Positions 1 to 8,389 of a DNA stretch of 64,000 nucleotides are shown here, in pieces. A program made the position numbers and the translations under genes. Position 1 is the first letter of the stretch, and each line of letters opens with the position of its first letter. Source of the stretch: Prosthecodimorpha hirschii. Its GTDB lineage: Bacteria; Pseudomonadota; Alphaproteobacteria; Rhizobiales; Ancalomicrobiaceae. Where the stretch lies: contig NZ_LJYW01000001.1 in assembly GCF_001305515.1 (NCBI RefSeq), positions 220,226 through 284,225 on the forward strand. The letters are read 5' to 3'. Below the pieces are notes generated by a model, which ran no database searches, was not told where the DNA came from, and worked only from the letters and a program-made list of their open reading frames with translations.

Positions 1-1415
1 CCGAATGGATCGTCGAGGGCGAGCCGACCATCGACATGGGCGGCGTCGACCCGCGCCGCTTCGGCCCCTATGCCTCGCGCGGCTATCTGCGCGAGAAGAA
101 CGAGGAGGCCTACCGCAACGTCTTCACGCCGCACTATCCGGACGAGGAGCGCGAGGCCGCCCGCCCGCTCAAGACCTCGCCCTGCTACGACCGGATGAAG
201 GCGCTCGGCGCCGTGTTCGGCTCGGTCTACGGCTGGGAGCGCCCGAACTGGTTCGCACCCGCGGGCTACGGCATCGACGTGGCCAGCCTCGACAAGCCGG
301 ACGTGATCACCAACCACAACCATCCGACGCCGGATGCCGACGGCACCGTGAAGGAGATCTGGTCCTTCCGCCGGTCGAACTATTTCGAGCATGTCGGCAA
401 TGAGATCCGCGCGGTCACCGAGGGCGTCGGCCTGCAGGACATGACGCCCTTCGCCAAGATGCTGGTGACCGGCCCGGGCGCGCGCGCCTGGCTCGACCGC
501 ATCCTGGCCAACCGCATCCCCAAGCAGCGCGGCCGGCTGGCGCTCAGCCACCTGCTGACCCCGTCGGGCGGCGTCCGCGCCGAGTTCACCGTCTACGAGC
601 GCGCCGCCAACCAGTTCTATCTGGTCTCCGCCGGCGGCCTGGAGCGCCACGACCACGACGTGCTGGAGCGGCTGCTGCCGGCCGACGGCAGCGTCAATCT
701 GCGGCCGCTGACCACTTCGATGGGCGTCTTCGTGCTGGCCGGCCCGCGCTCGCGCGAACTGCTACAGTCGCTGACCGATACCGACCTGTCGAATGCCGCC
801 TTCCCGTGGCTGACCGGCAAGGCGCTCTCGGTCGGCACGGTCGGCGTCGATGCCCTGCGCGTGAACTTCGTCGGCGAACTGGGCTGGGAGTTGCATCACC
901 CGATCGAGATGCAGAACCGGCTGTTCGACCTGATCATTGAGGCCGGCAAGCCGCTCGGCATCCGGCCCTTCGGCATCCGCGCCATGGTGTCGATGGCGCT
1001 GGAGAAGTCCTACCGGAACATGGGACGCGAACTGTCGATCGAATATTCCGCCTATGAAAGCGCGCTCGACCGCTTCGTTCATCCCAACAAGGGCGACTTC
1101 ATCGGCCGCGACGCGCTGGTCGCCGGCCGCGAGAAGGGCTACCCGAACCGCTTCGTCACGCTCGAACTTCTCGACGCGACCGATGCCGATGCGCGCGGCT
1201 CCGAGCCGATCCTGAAGGACGGCGTGCTCGTCGGCCGCTGCACCTCGGGCGGCTATGGCTGGCGCACCGGCAAGTCGCTGGCGCTGGCCATGGTGCGGCC
1301 CGATCTCGGCGAGGTCGGCACCGAACTCGAGGTCACCGTGCTTGGCACGAAGCACCGCGCCGTGGTGGTGCCGGAGAGCCCGTTCGATCCAGACAATCTG
1401 CGCCTGCGCGCCTGA
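1..1415 (+). CDS. FAD-dependent dimethylglycine/sarcosine dehydrogenase-like protein, C-terminal part
   Basis: The reading frame is open from the first base, so the start and the FAD-binding N-terminal domain lie outside the window; 470 residues are visible. The first visible residues (EWIVEGEP, then a DPRRFG motif) match the end of the oxidoreductase domain of the dimethylglycine/sarcosine dehydrogenase family. From about residue 110 the protein continues as a GcvT-like aminomethyltransferase (folate-binding) domain, including GELGWELH, a MALEKSYR stretch and a C-terminal barrel with TSGGYGWRTGKSLAL. Such enzymes oxidise N-methyl groups of dimethylglycine or sarcosine and pass formaldehyde to tetrahydrofolate. 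This fits the choline/betaine genes at 9.6-19 kb. The exact substrate cannot be decided from this part. A strong hairpin follows the stop codon. Confidence 0.85.
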   Translation, partial: EWIVEGEPTIDMGGVDPRRFGPYASRGYLREKNEEAYRNVFTPHYPDEEREAARPLKTSPCYDRMKALGAVFGSVYGWERPNWFAPAGYGIDVASLDKPDVITNHNHPTPDADGTVKEIWSFRRSNYFEHVGNEIRAVTEGVGLQDMTPFAKMLVTGPGARAWLDRILANRIPKQRGRLALSHLLTPSGGVRAEFTVYERAANQFYLVSAGGLERHDHDVLERLLPADGSVNLRPLTTSMGVFVLAGPRSRELLQSLTDTDLSNAAFPWLTGKALSVGTVGVDALRVNFVGELGWELHHPIEMQNRLFDLIIEAGKPLGIRPFGIRAMVSMALEKSYRNMGRELSIEYSAYESALDRFVHPNKGDFIGRDALVAGREKGYPNRFVTLELLDATDADARGSEPILKDGVLVGRCTSGGYGWRTGKSLALAMVRPDLGEVGTELEVTVLGTKHRAVVVPESPFDPDNLRLRA

Positions 1416-1438
1416 AGTCCGCCCCGCAACGAGACGGC

Positions 1439-1470
1439 CCGGGCCGCGGCATCGATATGCTGCGGCCCGG
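1439..1470 (+). terminator. Strong hairpin downstream of the dehydrogenase gene
   Basis: A 9-bp GC stem (1439-1447 with 1462-1470) is extended by a G-T pair and four more pairs (gcat/atgc) around a cgat tetraloop. It begins 24 bases after the stop codon. There is no T-run, so it may act as a Rho-assisted terminator or as a 3'-end stabiliser. Confidence 0.5.
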
Positions 1471-1535
1471 ACGGGTGCCCTGCCCGGTTGCGAGATCGCA
1501 TTGACTTCGCCGGCCTGCGGCATTCTCATTTGCCG

Positions 1536-1745
1536 ATGACCGAGACGATCAAAGGCCCCGCGTCGTATTTCCCGTCCATCGAGAAGAAATACGGCCGTCC
1601 CATTGCCGAATGGAAAGCGCTGGTCCGTGCCGCCTATCCGGCCCGGCACATGGAGCTGGTCGCCATGCTCAAGGAGCAGCACGGCATGGGGCACGGCCAC
1701 GCCAATGCGATCGTCGCGCACACGCTCGCCGAGGACAAAGCCTGA
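1536..1745 (+). CDS. DUF4287 domain small protein
   Basis: This 69-residue protein has the DUF4287 signature: a KGPASYFPSIEKKYG opening, then an RHMELVAMLKEQHGMGHGHAN block. The family is small, soluble and found as a stand-alone domain or beside a DUF5655 domain; its biochemical role is not known. The frame is open back to a TTG at 1488, but the ATG at 1536 puts the protein at the usual family start (MTETIKGP), so it is preferred; neither start has a clear ribosome binding site. It lies between a hairpin and an unrelated hypothetical gene and is probably transcribed alone. Confidence 0.8.
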   Translation: MTETIKGPASYFPSIEKKYGRPIAEWKALVRAAYPARHMELVAMLKEQHGMGHGHANAIVAHTLAEDKA

Positions 1746-1851
1746 CCGCGCCGCCTCGGACGACGGGACGCCCCGCCCCGGCCTCGATCTGCCGATTTCG
1801 ACCTGTCCGGCGCAGGTTTACAGAAATCGTTAACCATACGGGAACGGTCCG

Positions 1852-1884
1852 GCGTCACACTCTCCGGCACTGGGAGTGACACGC
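1852..1884 (+). promoter_or_regulatory. Imperfect hairpin enclosing the ribosome binding site of the next gene
   Basis: Arms 1852-1862 and 1874-1884 pair at 9 of 11 positions, and the GGGAG ribosome binding site (from 1872) sits at the base of the right arm, just before the ATG at 1886. About 20 bases upstream lies an inverted repeat (GGTTTAC/GTTAACC, roughly 1815-1835) that contains TTAACCAT, similar to CtrA half-sites. Both readings are tentative. Confidence 0.25.
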
Positions 1885-1885
1885 C

Positions 1886-2698
1886 ATGCTCGCCATCGCC
1901 GGCTCGTCCGCATCCGCCACCAGCCTGACCGCCGCGCTCGCCGCAACGGGCGGCGGCGCCGGTGCGAGCGCGACGCGCGACCAACCGGCCGGCCGGCGCA
2001 CCGCGGCGGCCATCGAGGTCTCCGTGACCCGATCGACCGCGACGACCCTCGCGATCGCCACGCCGAACCCGCGCGATACGCTGGCCGGCGGATTGAAGTC
2101 GCTCGATGCCTCCCTCGACCATCTTCTCGCCAAGGGCGGCGACGCGTCGGGGAGCGACAAGCTCGACCGGCTGCAGTTCCTGCTCGACAGCCTGCAGATG
2201 ATCCTGAAGGACCGGGATCTGTCGTCGTCGGACAAGATCGCCATGCTCGGCTATCTCGCCGACGTGGCCGGCGGCAAGGAACCCGCGGACGGGGCCAAGG
2301 CCGCCTTCGGCGCGGCGATGAGCAAGGTCGCGGATCGGGCGAACCTGCCGCCCGACCGGGCGGCCGACTATCGCGGCCTGCTCGGCACCTTCGCGGCCCC
2401 GCCGGAGCCAGCAGGCGCCACATCCGGTGCAGGAGCCGCCGCGACGATCTCCCGGGCCGAAAGCCTGTCGATCTCCATCAAGGGCGCCTTCGAGGTGGTG
2501 ACCGACCAGGGCAGCGTGACGGCCGATTTCGAATTCACGCAGGAGATGGTCGCCGGCTTCTCGGCCGCGATCGGCGACGGTGCGGCGGAGGTCGCCACGC
2601 TGTCGGCGGCGCGCTCGACCCTGTCGTTCCACCTCTCCGCCAATTCCGCCTATCGCGGCGGCCCCGGCGCGGGCTCGTCCTGCGACAGGGCGGCGTGA
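1886..2698 (+). CDS. Hypothetical protein, Ala-rich, no recognised domain
   Basis: This 270-residue protein is not recognised. The start is an ATG with GGGAGTG upstream at good spacing. The N-terminal 45 residues are Ala/Gly/Thr-rich and low in complexity. The middle is predicted amphipathic helix (about residues 65-160, with LDHLLAKGG and LDRLQFLLDSLQMILKD). The C-terminal third (SISIKGAFEVV, VTADFEFTQEM, RSTLSFHLS) alternates like beta strands. No signal peptide, membrane segment or cysteine cluster is visible, apart from one Cys near the end. It lies between the DUF4287 gene and the corrinoid protein gene, with no tight coupling to either. The frame has normal codon bias for this genome, which argues that it is real. 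Confidence 0.6.
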   Translation: MLAIAGSSASATSLTAALAATGGGAGASATRDQPAGRRTAAAIEVSVTRSTATTLAIATPNPRDTLAGGLKSLDASLDHLLAKGGDASGSDKLDRLQFLLDSLQMILKDRDLSSSDKIAMLGYLADVAGGKEPADGAKAAFGAAMSKVADRANLPPDRAADYRGLLGTFAAPPEPAGATSGAGAAATISRAESLSISIKGAFEVVTDQGSVTADFEFTQEMVAGFSAAIGDGAAEVATLSAARSTLSFHLSANSAYRGGPGAGSSCDRAA

Positions 2699-2851
2699 GT
2701 TCGCGCCATCGTCGCGCCATGTCGCTCCGCCGACAGTGACGGTCCGGGAGACGATAGCCCGGCGGGCGGCGGCGAGGCAGCCTCACGATTGGAAACCTGC
2801 CGGTACGGCGCGGCTTCGTGCGCCCCCTATCCCCCTGAGGATCCGACCGAA

Positions 2852-3553
<702 letters not shown>

Positions 3554-3611
3554 TCGAGATCGGCGGCAACCCCGGTTGCCGCCTTCGCCGCGCCCGGACG
3601 GACCGAACCTG

Positions 3612-4475
3612 ATGACGGACGACGGCGACGACGATCGCAAGCCCGACGACGGCGCCACCGGCGCCGGACGCGTCACGGTCGAGCACGCCACGACCGAACG
3701 CGCTACGGCCGGCCGTCGCCGTGGCGGCCGGGCGGCCGCGATGGAGCGGGCGACCCGGACCGTCTCTCCGGCCTGGCCGACGACGACCACCGATGCCTCC
3801 GCTGCGTCCCCCGGCCGGGACACGGCGGCGCCGGTCGCGGCCGCCTGCAAACCCAGCCCCTCCACCCGACCGGCCGTCGACCGGTCCGCCCGCACCCTGG
3901 TGATCGGCTGCGGCGCGGTCGTGCGCGAGGCGATGGCGGCGCTGCGGCTCGCCGGGCTCGATCATGTCGATGTCGTCGGCATCCCGGCCAAATTGCACAA
4001 CCGTCCCGAAAAGATCCCCGACGCCGTCCGCTGCCGAATCGCGAGCGCGCGCATCCGCGACGGCTATGGCCGCATCCTGGTCGCCTATGGCGATTGCGGG
4101 ACCGGCGGCGAACTCGACCGGATGCTCGCCGCCGAGGGCGTCGAGCGGATCGCGGGCGATCATTGCTACGCCTTCTTTGCCGGCATCGACGACTTCGCGG
4201 CCTTGCACGACGCCGATCCGGCGACCTTCTACCTGACCGACTATCTCGCCCGCCATTTCGACAGCCTGGTCTGGCGCGGGCTCGGCCTCGACCGGCATCC
4301 CGACCTGCTCTCCGCCTATTTCGGCAACTACACGCGACTGATCTATCTGGCGCAGATGCCCGACCCGATCCTGGAGGCCGATGCGCGCGCCGCCGCCCGG
4401 CGCCTCGGTCTCGCCTTCGAGATGCGGACGACCGGGCTCGGCGGCCTCAGCGACTGGATCGCCGCCAAGGCCTGA
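3612..4475 (+). CDS. DUF1638 domain protein, partner of corrinoid protein
   Basis: This 287-residue protein carries the DUF1638 domain from about residue 95 (TLVIGCGAV, HNRPEKIPDAVR, YGDCGTGG, GDHCYAFFAG, FYLTDYLARHFD). The conserved Cys, His and Asp residues suggest metal or cofactor binding, but the activity is unknown. About 90 N-terminal residues are a low-complexity, charged and Thr/Ala-rich extension not expected in the family, so a later start cannot be excluded; the ATG at 3612 is the earliest sensible one. It lies 58 bases after the corrinoid gene and probably shares its transcript. The pairing is recurrent in alphaproteobacteria that demethylate quaternary amines. Confidence 0.8.
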   Translation: MTDDGDDDRKPDDGATGAGRVTVEHATTERATAGRRRGGRAAAMERATRTVSPAWPTTTTDASAASPGRDTAAPVAAACKPSPSTRPAVDRSARTLVIGCGAVVREAMAALRLAGLDHVDVVGIPAKLHNRPEKIPDAVRCRIASARIRDGYGRILVAYGDCGTGGELDRMLAAEGVERIAGDHCYAFFAGIDDFAALHDADPATFYLTDYLARHFDSLVWRGLGLDRHPDLLSAYFGNYTRLIYLAQMPDPILEADARAAARRLGLAFEMRTTGLGGLSDWIAAKA

Positions 4476-4504
4476 ACCGCAAGCCTGCGCCCTGCCCGCC
4501 GGTC

Positions 4505-4576
4505 GACGCCGCATTGGCGGCCAACGCCGCATTGGCGGCCGACGCCGCATCGGCGGCCAACGCCGCATCGGCGGCG
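4505..4576 (+). repeat. Four tandem 18-bp repeats between DUF1638 and EamA genes
   Basis: Four head-to-tail 18-base units (4505-4522, 4523-4540, 4541-4558, 4559-4576) of the form (g/a)acgccgcat(t/c)ggcggc(c/g). Units 1-2 carry T and units 3-4 carry C at one position, and the first base alternates, which shows stepwise duplication. The array ends 42 bases before the EamA start. The unit length is a multiple of three and every unit stays open in several frames, but no start or ribosome site supports translation. Confidence 0.85.
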
Positions 4577-4618
4577 AATTCGATTGTCCCGACAGCCTCG
4601 CCCCGATATGTCCTGCCG

Positions 4619-5503
4619 ATGCGCCGTTCCACCGCCAATTTGATGCTTCTCGCCTGTGCCGCCATCTGGGGCACCGCCTTCGTGGCCCAATCCGTGGCCA
4701 TGAAGACGCTGGATCCCTTCTGGTTCAGCGGATTGCGCTTCCTGATCGCTGCGGTCGCCCTGGCCCCCTTCGCGGCGGCCGAGCGGCGGCGCGCGCCGCA
4801 GCCCTTTCCGCGTCGCCATGTCGGCACGGTCGTGGCGATCTGCCTCGTCATGTTCGCCGCCTCGGCCCTGCAGCAGGTGGCGATGGTATCGGCGACGGCC
4901 ACCAATGCCGGCTTCCTGACCAGCCTCTACGTGCTCTTCACCCCGATCGTGGGCTGGCTGCTCTATCGGGACCGGCCGCGGCCGATCGTCTGGGTCGGGG
5001 CCGCGATCGGCCTGTCCGGCACGTGGCTGCTCGGCGGCGGGCTTTCGGGCTTCACCCGCGGCGACGGCATGATCGTGCTGACGGCGGTCGGCTGGGCGGC
5101 GCTGATCGTGCTGATCGGGCGGGTGGTTCAGGCGGCCGGCCGACCGGTCGGGCTGGCCTTCGTGCAGAGCCTCTTCACCGGGCTCGCCTGCGTGGCGATC
5201 GCGATCCCCACGGCGCCGATCGCCCTGGACGCCGTCCGCGACGCCGTCTGGCCGCTTCTCTATGGCGGTCTTCTGTCCGGCGGGCTCGCCTACACGCTGC
5301 AGGCGCTGGCCCAGCGGCATACCAGAGCCTCGGACGCGGCGATCGTCTTTGCCGCCGAGGCACCGTTCGCTGCCATCGGTGGCGCCCTCCTGCTCGGCGA
5401 AAGGCTGACGGCCGCGGGCGCGATCGGCTGCATTCTGATCTTCGGGGCCATTCTGCTCGTTCAACTCTGGCCGGATCGCCGCGGCAGCGTCATCGAAACC
5501 TAA
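4619..5503 (+). CDS. EamA (drug/metabolite transporter superfamily) permease
   Basis: The 294-residue protein has about ten hydrophobic segments arranged as two EamA repeats, starting with the typical NLMLLACAAIWGTAFVAQ segment and ending with an AEAPFAAIGGALLLGE segment. The family exports or imports small metabolites across the inner membrane; this member's substrate cannot be told. The frame stays open far upstream through the 18-bp repeats, but the ATG at 4619 places the first membrane helix at residues 6-25 as usual. No convincing ribosome binding site is visible. The gene may be co-transcribed with the corrinoid/DUF1638 pair, although the repeats separate them. Confidence 0.88.
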   Translation: MRRSTANLMLLACAAIWGTAFVAQSVAMKTLDPFWFSGLRFLIAAVALAPFAAAERRRAPQPFPRRHVGTVVAICLVMFAASALQQVAMVSATATNAGFLTSLYVLFTPIVGWLLYRDRPRPIVWVGAAIGLSGTWLLGGGLSGFTRGDGMIVLTAVGWAALIVLIGRVVQAAGRPVGLAFVQSLFTGLACVAIAIPTAPIALDAVRDAVWPLLYGGLLSGGLAYTLQALAQRHTRASDAAIVFAAEAPFAAIGGALLLGERLTAAGAIGCILIFGAILLVQLWPDRRGSVIET

Positions 5504-5659
5504 CACCGACGTCATCTTTCGGTCATCTACGGCCTTCGGCAGATATACGCAAAAATATCCCATCAGTAACTTTGCGTGAAGGAATGTTTCCAGGCTAGGC
5601 TATGCACCCATAATGGGCGGACGGGATCCCGGACGCGACTTCAGGGGGAGTATCGGCCC

Positions 5660-7915
5660 GTGTCCTGTAACCTTTTCTTGTCATTGCGAAACTGGCGTCC
5701 CGGCCTGGCCGCCCTGCTCTTGGCGGCAACCTCCGCGGTCGCGCTTGCAGGGTCTCCTGCCACGATTGATTCCGGCCTGCAGGAGGTCGTCGCCGCGGGT
5801 GGCAAAGCCGTGCAGCCCGACAAGACGAAGGGCTTCATCCCCTCAAAGGCGAGCCTCGCCCGCTTCGACAAGGAGAGCCGGGTCCTGACCGCGATCCCGC
5901 TCGACGGCAGCGCGACCGCCAACGCGGTACGCATCGCCATCGGGGCCGCCGGGGGGCGCGTCACGGGCATTTCGGATGTCGGCACTGGCCATATCGATGC
6001 CTATCTGCCGGTTTCGGCGATCGGCAAGGTCGCCGGCATCCCGGGCATCCGCGCGCTGCGGCTGTCGATCCCTCACAAGAATGCGGGCGTGATCACGAGC
6101 GAAGGCCTCGCGCCGATGAACGTGCCCAAACTGTTCAGCCAGGCCTTCGACCGCAAGGGCGCGGGCATCACGGTCGGCGTGCTGTCGGACAGTTTCAACG
6201 TCGTCCAGACGCATCCCAACATGGCCGACGACGTGGCCTCGGATGACCTGCCGGGCGGAATTGTCATCCTCGACGAGGGACCGGTCGATTCGGCCGACGA
6301 AGGCCGCGGCATGGCGCAGATCATCCATGACGTGGCGCCCCGAGCCCGGATCTGCTTCGCCAGCGCCTTCAACGGCCTTTCCTCCTTTGCCGCCAATATC
6401 CGCGCCCTGGCGGATCGCAATGGCCCCTGCAAGGCGGACATCATCGTCGACGATGTGACCTACTCCGACGAATCCGCCTTTCAGGACGGAATCGTCTCGC
6501 AAGCCGTCGATGACGTGACCAGCCGGGGGGTCGCGTATTTCACCTCTGCGGGAAACTCGAACTCCAGTGGCTATAGGGCCGAGTACAACCCGATCGCCTT
6601 TGCAGACGCGGCGATTGCGGATCCCCTACTCAACCAGATCCCTGTCAATGAGCGTCCGATCTCGGTGCACAATTTTGGCACCGCGCAATCGCCTGCCTTG
6701 AATCAAAAGGTTTATCTTTACGGAACCTTTTTGCTCAATTGGGACGAGCCGACCGGTAACGGCGCGGTCAAGCGAGACTTCGCACTCTATATCTACGATG
6801 TGGACGGCACGTATCTCGGCGCTGTCGACGATCCGAATGCCAGCATCGACGTTCCGGTCGAAGGATTTTCGCTTCCCGGGTACCCCTATCGCTATGTCAT
6901 TGGCCTTCGCGGCACGACCGATACGTCGTCTCGAAAAACCATTCTGCAGACCTATGTGTGGGGGAATGTCGCCTTTTACGATGTCTATCAGCCGCATGCG
7001 CCGACCACGATCGGACATGGATGCGCGGCCGGCGCCAACACGGTCGCGGCCGTCTTCGCCGGCACGCCTTCCCAGCCGGAGGATTATTCCTCGCAAGGTC
7101 CCTGCGTGATCACCATGGACACCGCCGGCAGCCGCCTGAAGAAGCCTATTCTGCGTCGGAAGCCGGACATTGCCGCGCCGGACGGTGTCAGCACGACCTT
7201 CTTCTACGGAGCCGCGGGACCGTCGGGCTATCCGCGCTTCTTCGGCACCAGCGCTGCCGCCCCGCACGCGGCTGCCGTCGGCGCCCTGATCTGGGCCGAT
7301 GCCGGCAAGTCCTCGCCGGCCTGGCTGGCCGATCTGCTCAAGAAATCCGCGCCGGCCCACCTTCTGCGCAGTCAGGATATGACGCTCAGCTTCGGCGACA
7401 AGAAATATCAGGCAACTCTGAACGTGACCGGCGCCGTCTACCGGAACTCGACCAACTTCACCTTGACGATCAACAAGGCGCCGAACCAGGCCGTCCTGCG
7501 CCAGATGAGCCTCGATCTCTCCACCGCAACGAAACCCGTCGCACTCGTCCCGAACTCGATCCAGTTCCTGGCATCGTCGCCCGCCGTGGATGTGACGATC
7601 GCGCCCAATACCGGCAGCACTGCGCGCGCCGCCACCTACACCTTCAACAGCGGCGGACCGTCGGCGGGCCAGCAACGCCAGTTCAGCTTCATCTACTATC
7701 TCGATGTGAACTCACGTTCGCGGCTCGCCGCCAGTCTGGACGGGATGACGGTTCGGCTGACCTTCTCGGACGGCCATGTCATCACCGGCAAGGCCGCGCT
7801 CGACAAGCCGGCCACGGGCTGGGACAGCAACCTGGGCTATGGCCTGATCGACGCCTATGCGGCCGCCATCCTGGCCCGAAAGTCACCGCCGACACGGACC
7901 GTGGACGCTCCGTAA
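5660..7915 (+). CDS. Secreted subtilisin-fold serine protease with Glu in place of the catalytic His (S8/S53-like)
   Basis: The 751-residue protein starts at GTG 5660, which has GGGGGAG nine bases upstream and gives a signal peptide (LAALLLAATSAVALAG). The peptidase domain shows Asp177 (GVLSDSF), an oxyanion SAGN motif and the nucleophile Ser531 in GTSAAAPH. Where ordinary subtilases have HGTH, this protein has DEGRGM, so Glu214 occupies the His position, with Asp in the following HDVAP. This recalls the Ser-Glu-Asp triad of sedolisins (S53) and the subtilase branch described as S53-like. An inserted beta-rich region sits between the SAGN and GTS motifs, and about 170 residues follow the domain. 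Likely periplasmic or extracellular. No neighbour suggests a specific substrate. GC content falls slightly in the middle (6.55-7.0 kb). Confidence 0.85.
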   Translation: MSCNLFLSLRNWRPGLAALLLAATSAVALAGSPATIDSGLQEVVAAGGKAVQPDKTKGFIPSKASLARFDKESRVLTAIPLDGSATANAVRIAIGAAGGRVTGISDVGTGHIDAYLPVSAIGKVAGIPGIRALRLSIPHKNAGVITSEGLAPMNVPKLFSQAFDRKGAGITVGVLSDSFNVVQTHPNMADDVASDDLPGGIVILDEGPVDSADEGRGMAQIIHDVAPRARICFASAFNGLSSFAANIRALADRNGPCKADIIVDDVTYSDESAFQDGIVSQAVDDVTSRGVAYFTSAGNSNSSGYRAEYNPIAFADAAIADPLLNQIPVNERPISVHNFGTAQSPALNQKVYLYGTFLLNWDEPTGNGAVKRDFALYIYDVDGTYLGAVDDPNASIDVPVEGFSLPGYPYRYVIGLRGTTDTSSRKTILQTYVWGNVAFYDVYQPHAPTTIGHGCAAGANTVAAVFAGTPSQPEDYSSQGPCVITMDTAGSRLKKPILRRKPDIAAPDGVSTTFFYGAAGPSGYPRFFGTSAAAPHAAAVGALIWADAGKSSPAWLADLLKKSAPAHLLRSQDMTLSFGDKKYQATLNVTGAVYRNSTNFTLTINKAPNQAVLRQMSLDLSTATKPVALVPNSIQFLASSPAVDVTIAPNTGSTARAATYTFNSGGPSAGQQRQFSFIYYLDVNSRSRLAASLDGMTVRLTFSDGHVITGKAALDKPATGWDSNLGYGLIDAYAAAILARKSPPTRTVDAP

Positions 7916-8389
7916 TCCGACCCCCGCAATACCAACGGCCCAGGATGCTGACGCATCGGGCCGTTGAAGCAACGCGAATTTCTCATAGGCGTCAGAGGCA
8001 TGAGAAATTCGCGTATCGAATACCGACGATCATTCCATGACCGTCGGTACAATCCGCCCCGCAATCCGGCCCGTTGGCACCCTTTCCCTCGGCCCGGGAA
8101 CCGGTCCCGCCCCTCGCCAAGACGACGCCCGTCATTCCGGACGGGTGTCGGCGGCGAGGAACGCGCCCTCGGGCTCGGTCATGATGCGATCGACGGGGTG
8201 CACGGCCGCCCGAGTCAGCCAGGTTGCGGCGGGTCGGGCGCCGGTCCCGACCGCACGATCGGAAAACGAACGGCCTGAACCGCCCGACCGCTGCACGGCT
8301 GCAACACCCGGCGCAGACCGCGTTCATTTCAATGTCGTCATGTTCGTTGGACATTGATGGCAGTATATCCGCCCCCTAGGTTGGCCCCT
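7916..8389. other. Non-coding interval between protease and sulfotransferase genes
   Basis: This 474-base gap holds the three-hairpin element (listed separately) in its first third. The remainder, 8050-8389, is GC-rich and open in several frames but has no ribosome binding site or recognisable protein. It presumably contains the promoter of the sulfotransferase-like gene, which cannot be placed with confidence. Confidence 0.6.
7934..8049. repeat. Three-hairpin palindromic element
   Basis: Three successive inverted repeats follow the protease stop codon. Hairpin 1: 7934-7941 with 7958-7965 (aacggccc/gggccgtt) plus inner gatg/catc. Hairpin 2: a perfect 14-bp stem 7973-7986 with 8000-8013 (cgcgaatttctcat) and a 13-base loop. 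Hairpin 3: 8021-8028 with 8042-8049 (taccgacg/cgtcggta). The sequence is more AT-rich than its surroundings. Such clustered palindromes resemble the intergenic mosaic palindromic elements of Hyphomicrobiales genomes, and the first may end protease transcription. No second copy is in this window. Confidence 0.7.

Noticed and set aside
4094-4618. N-terminal extension of the EamA protein through the 18-bp repeats
   Set aside because: It overlaps the DUF1638 gene in another frame and adds Arg-rich nonsense before a typical EamA start.
8037-8357. 106-codon frame between the protease and sulfotransferase genes
   Set aside because: Low-complexity, overlaps an antisense frame of similar length, lacks a ribosome site.
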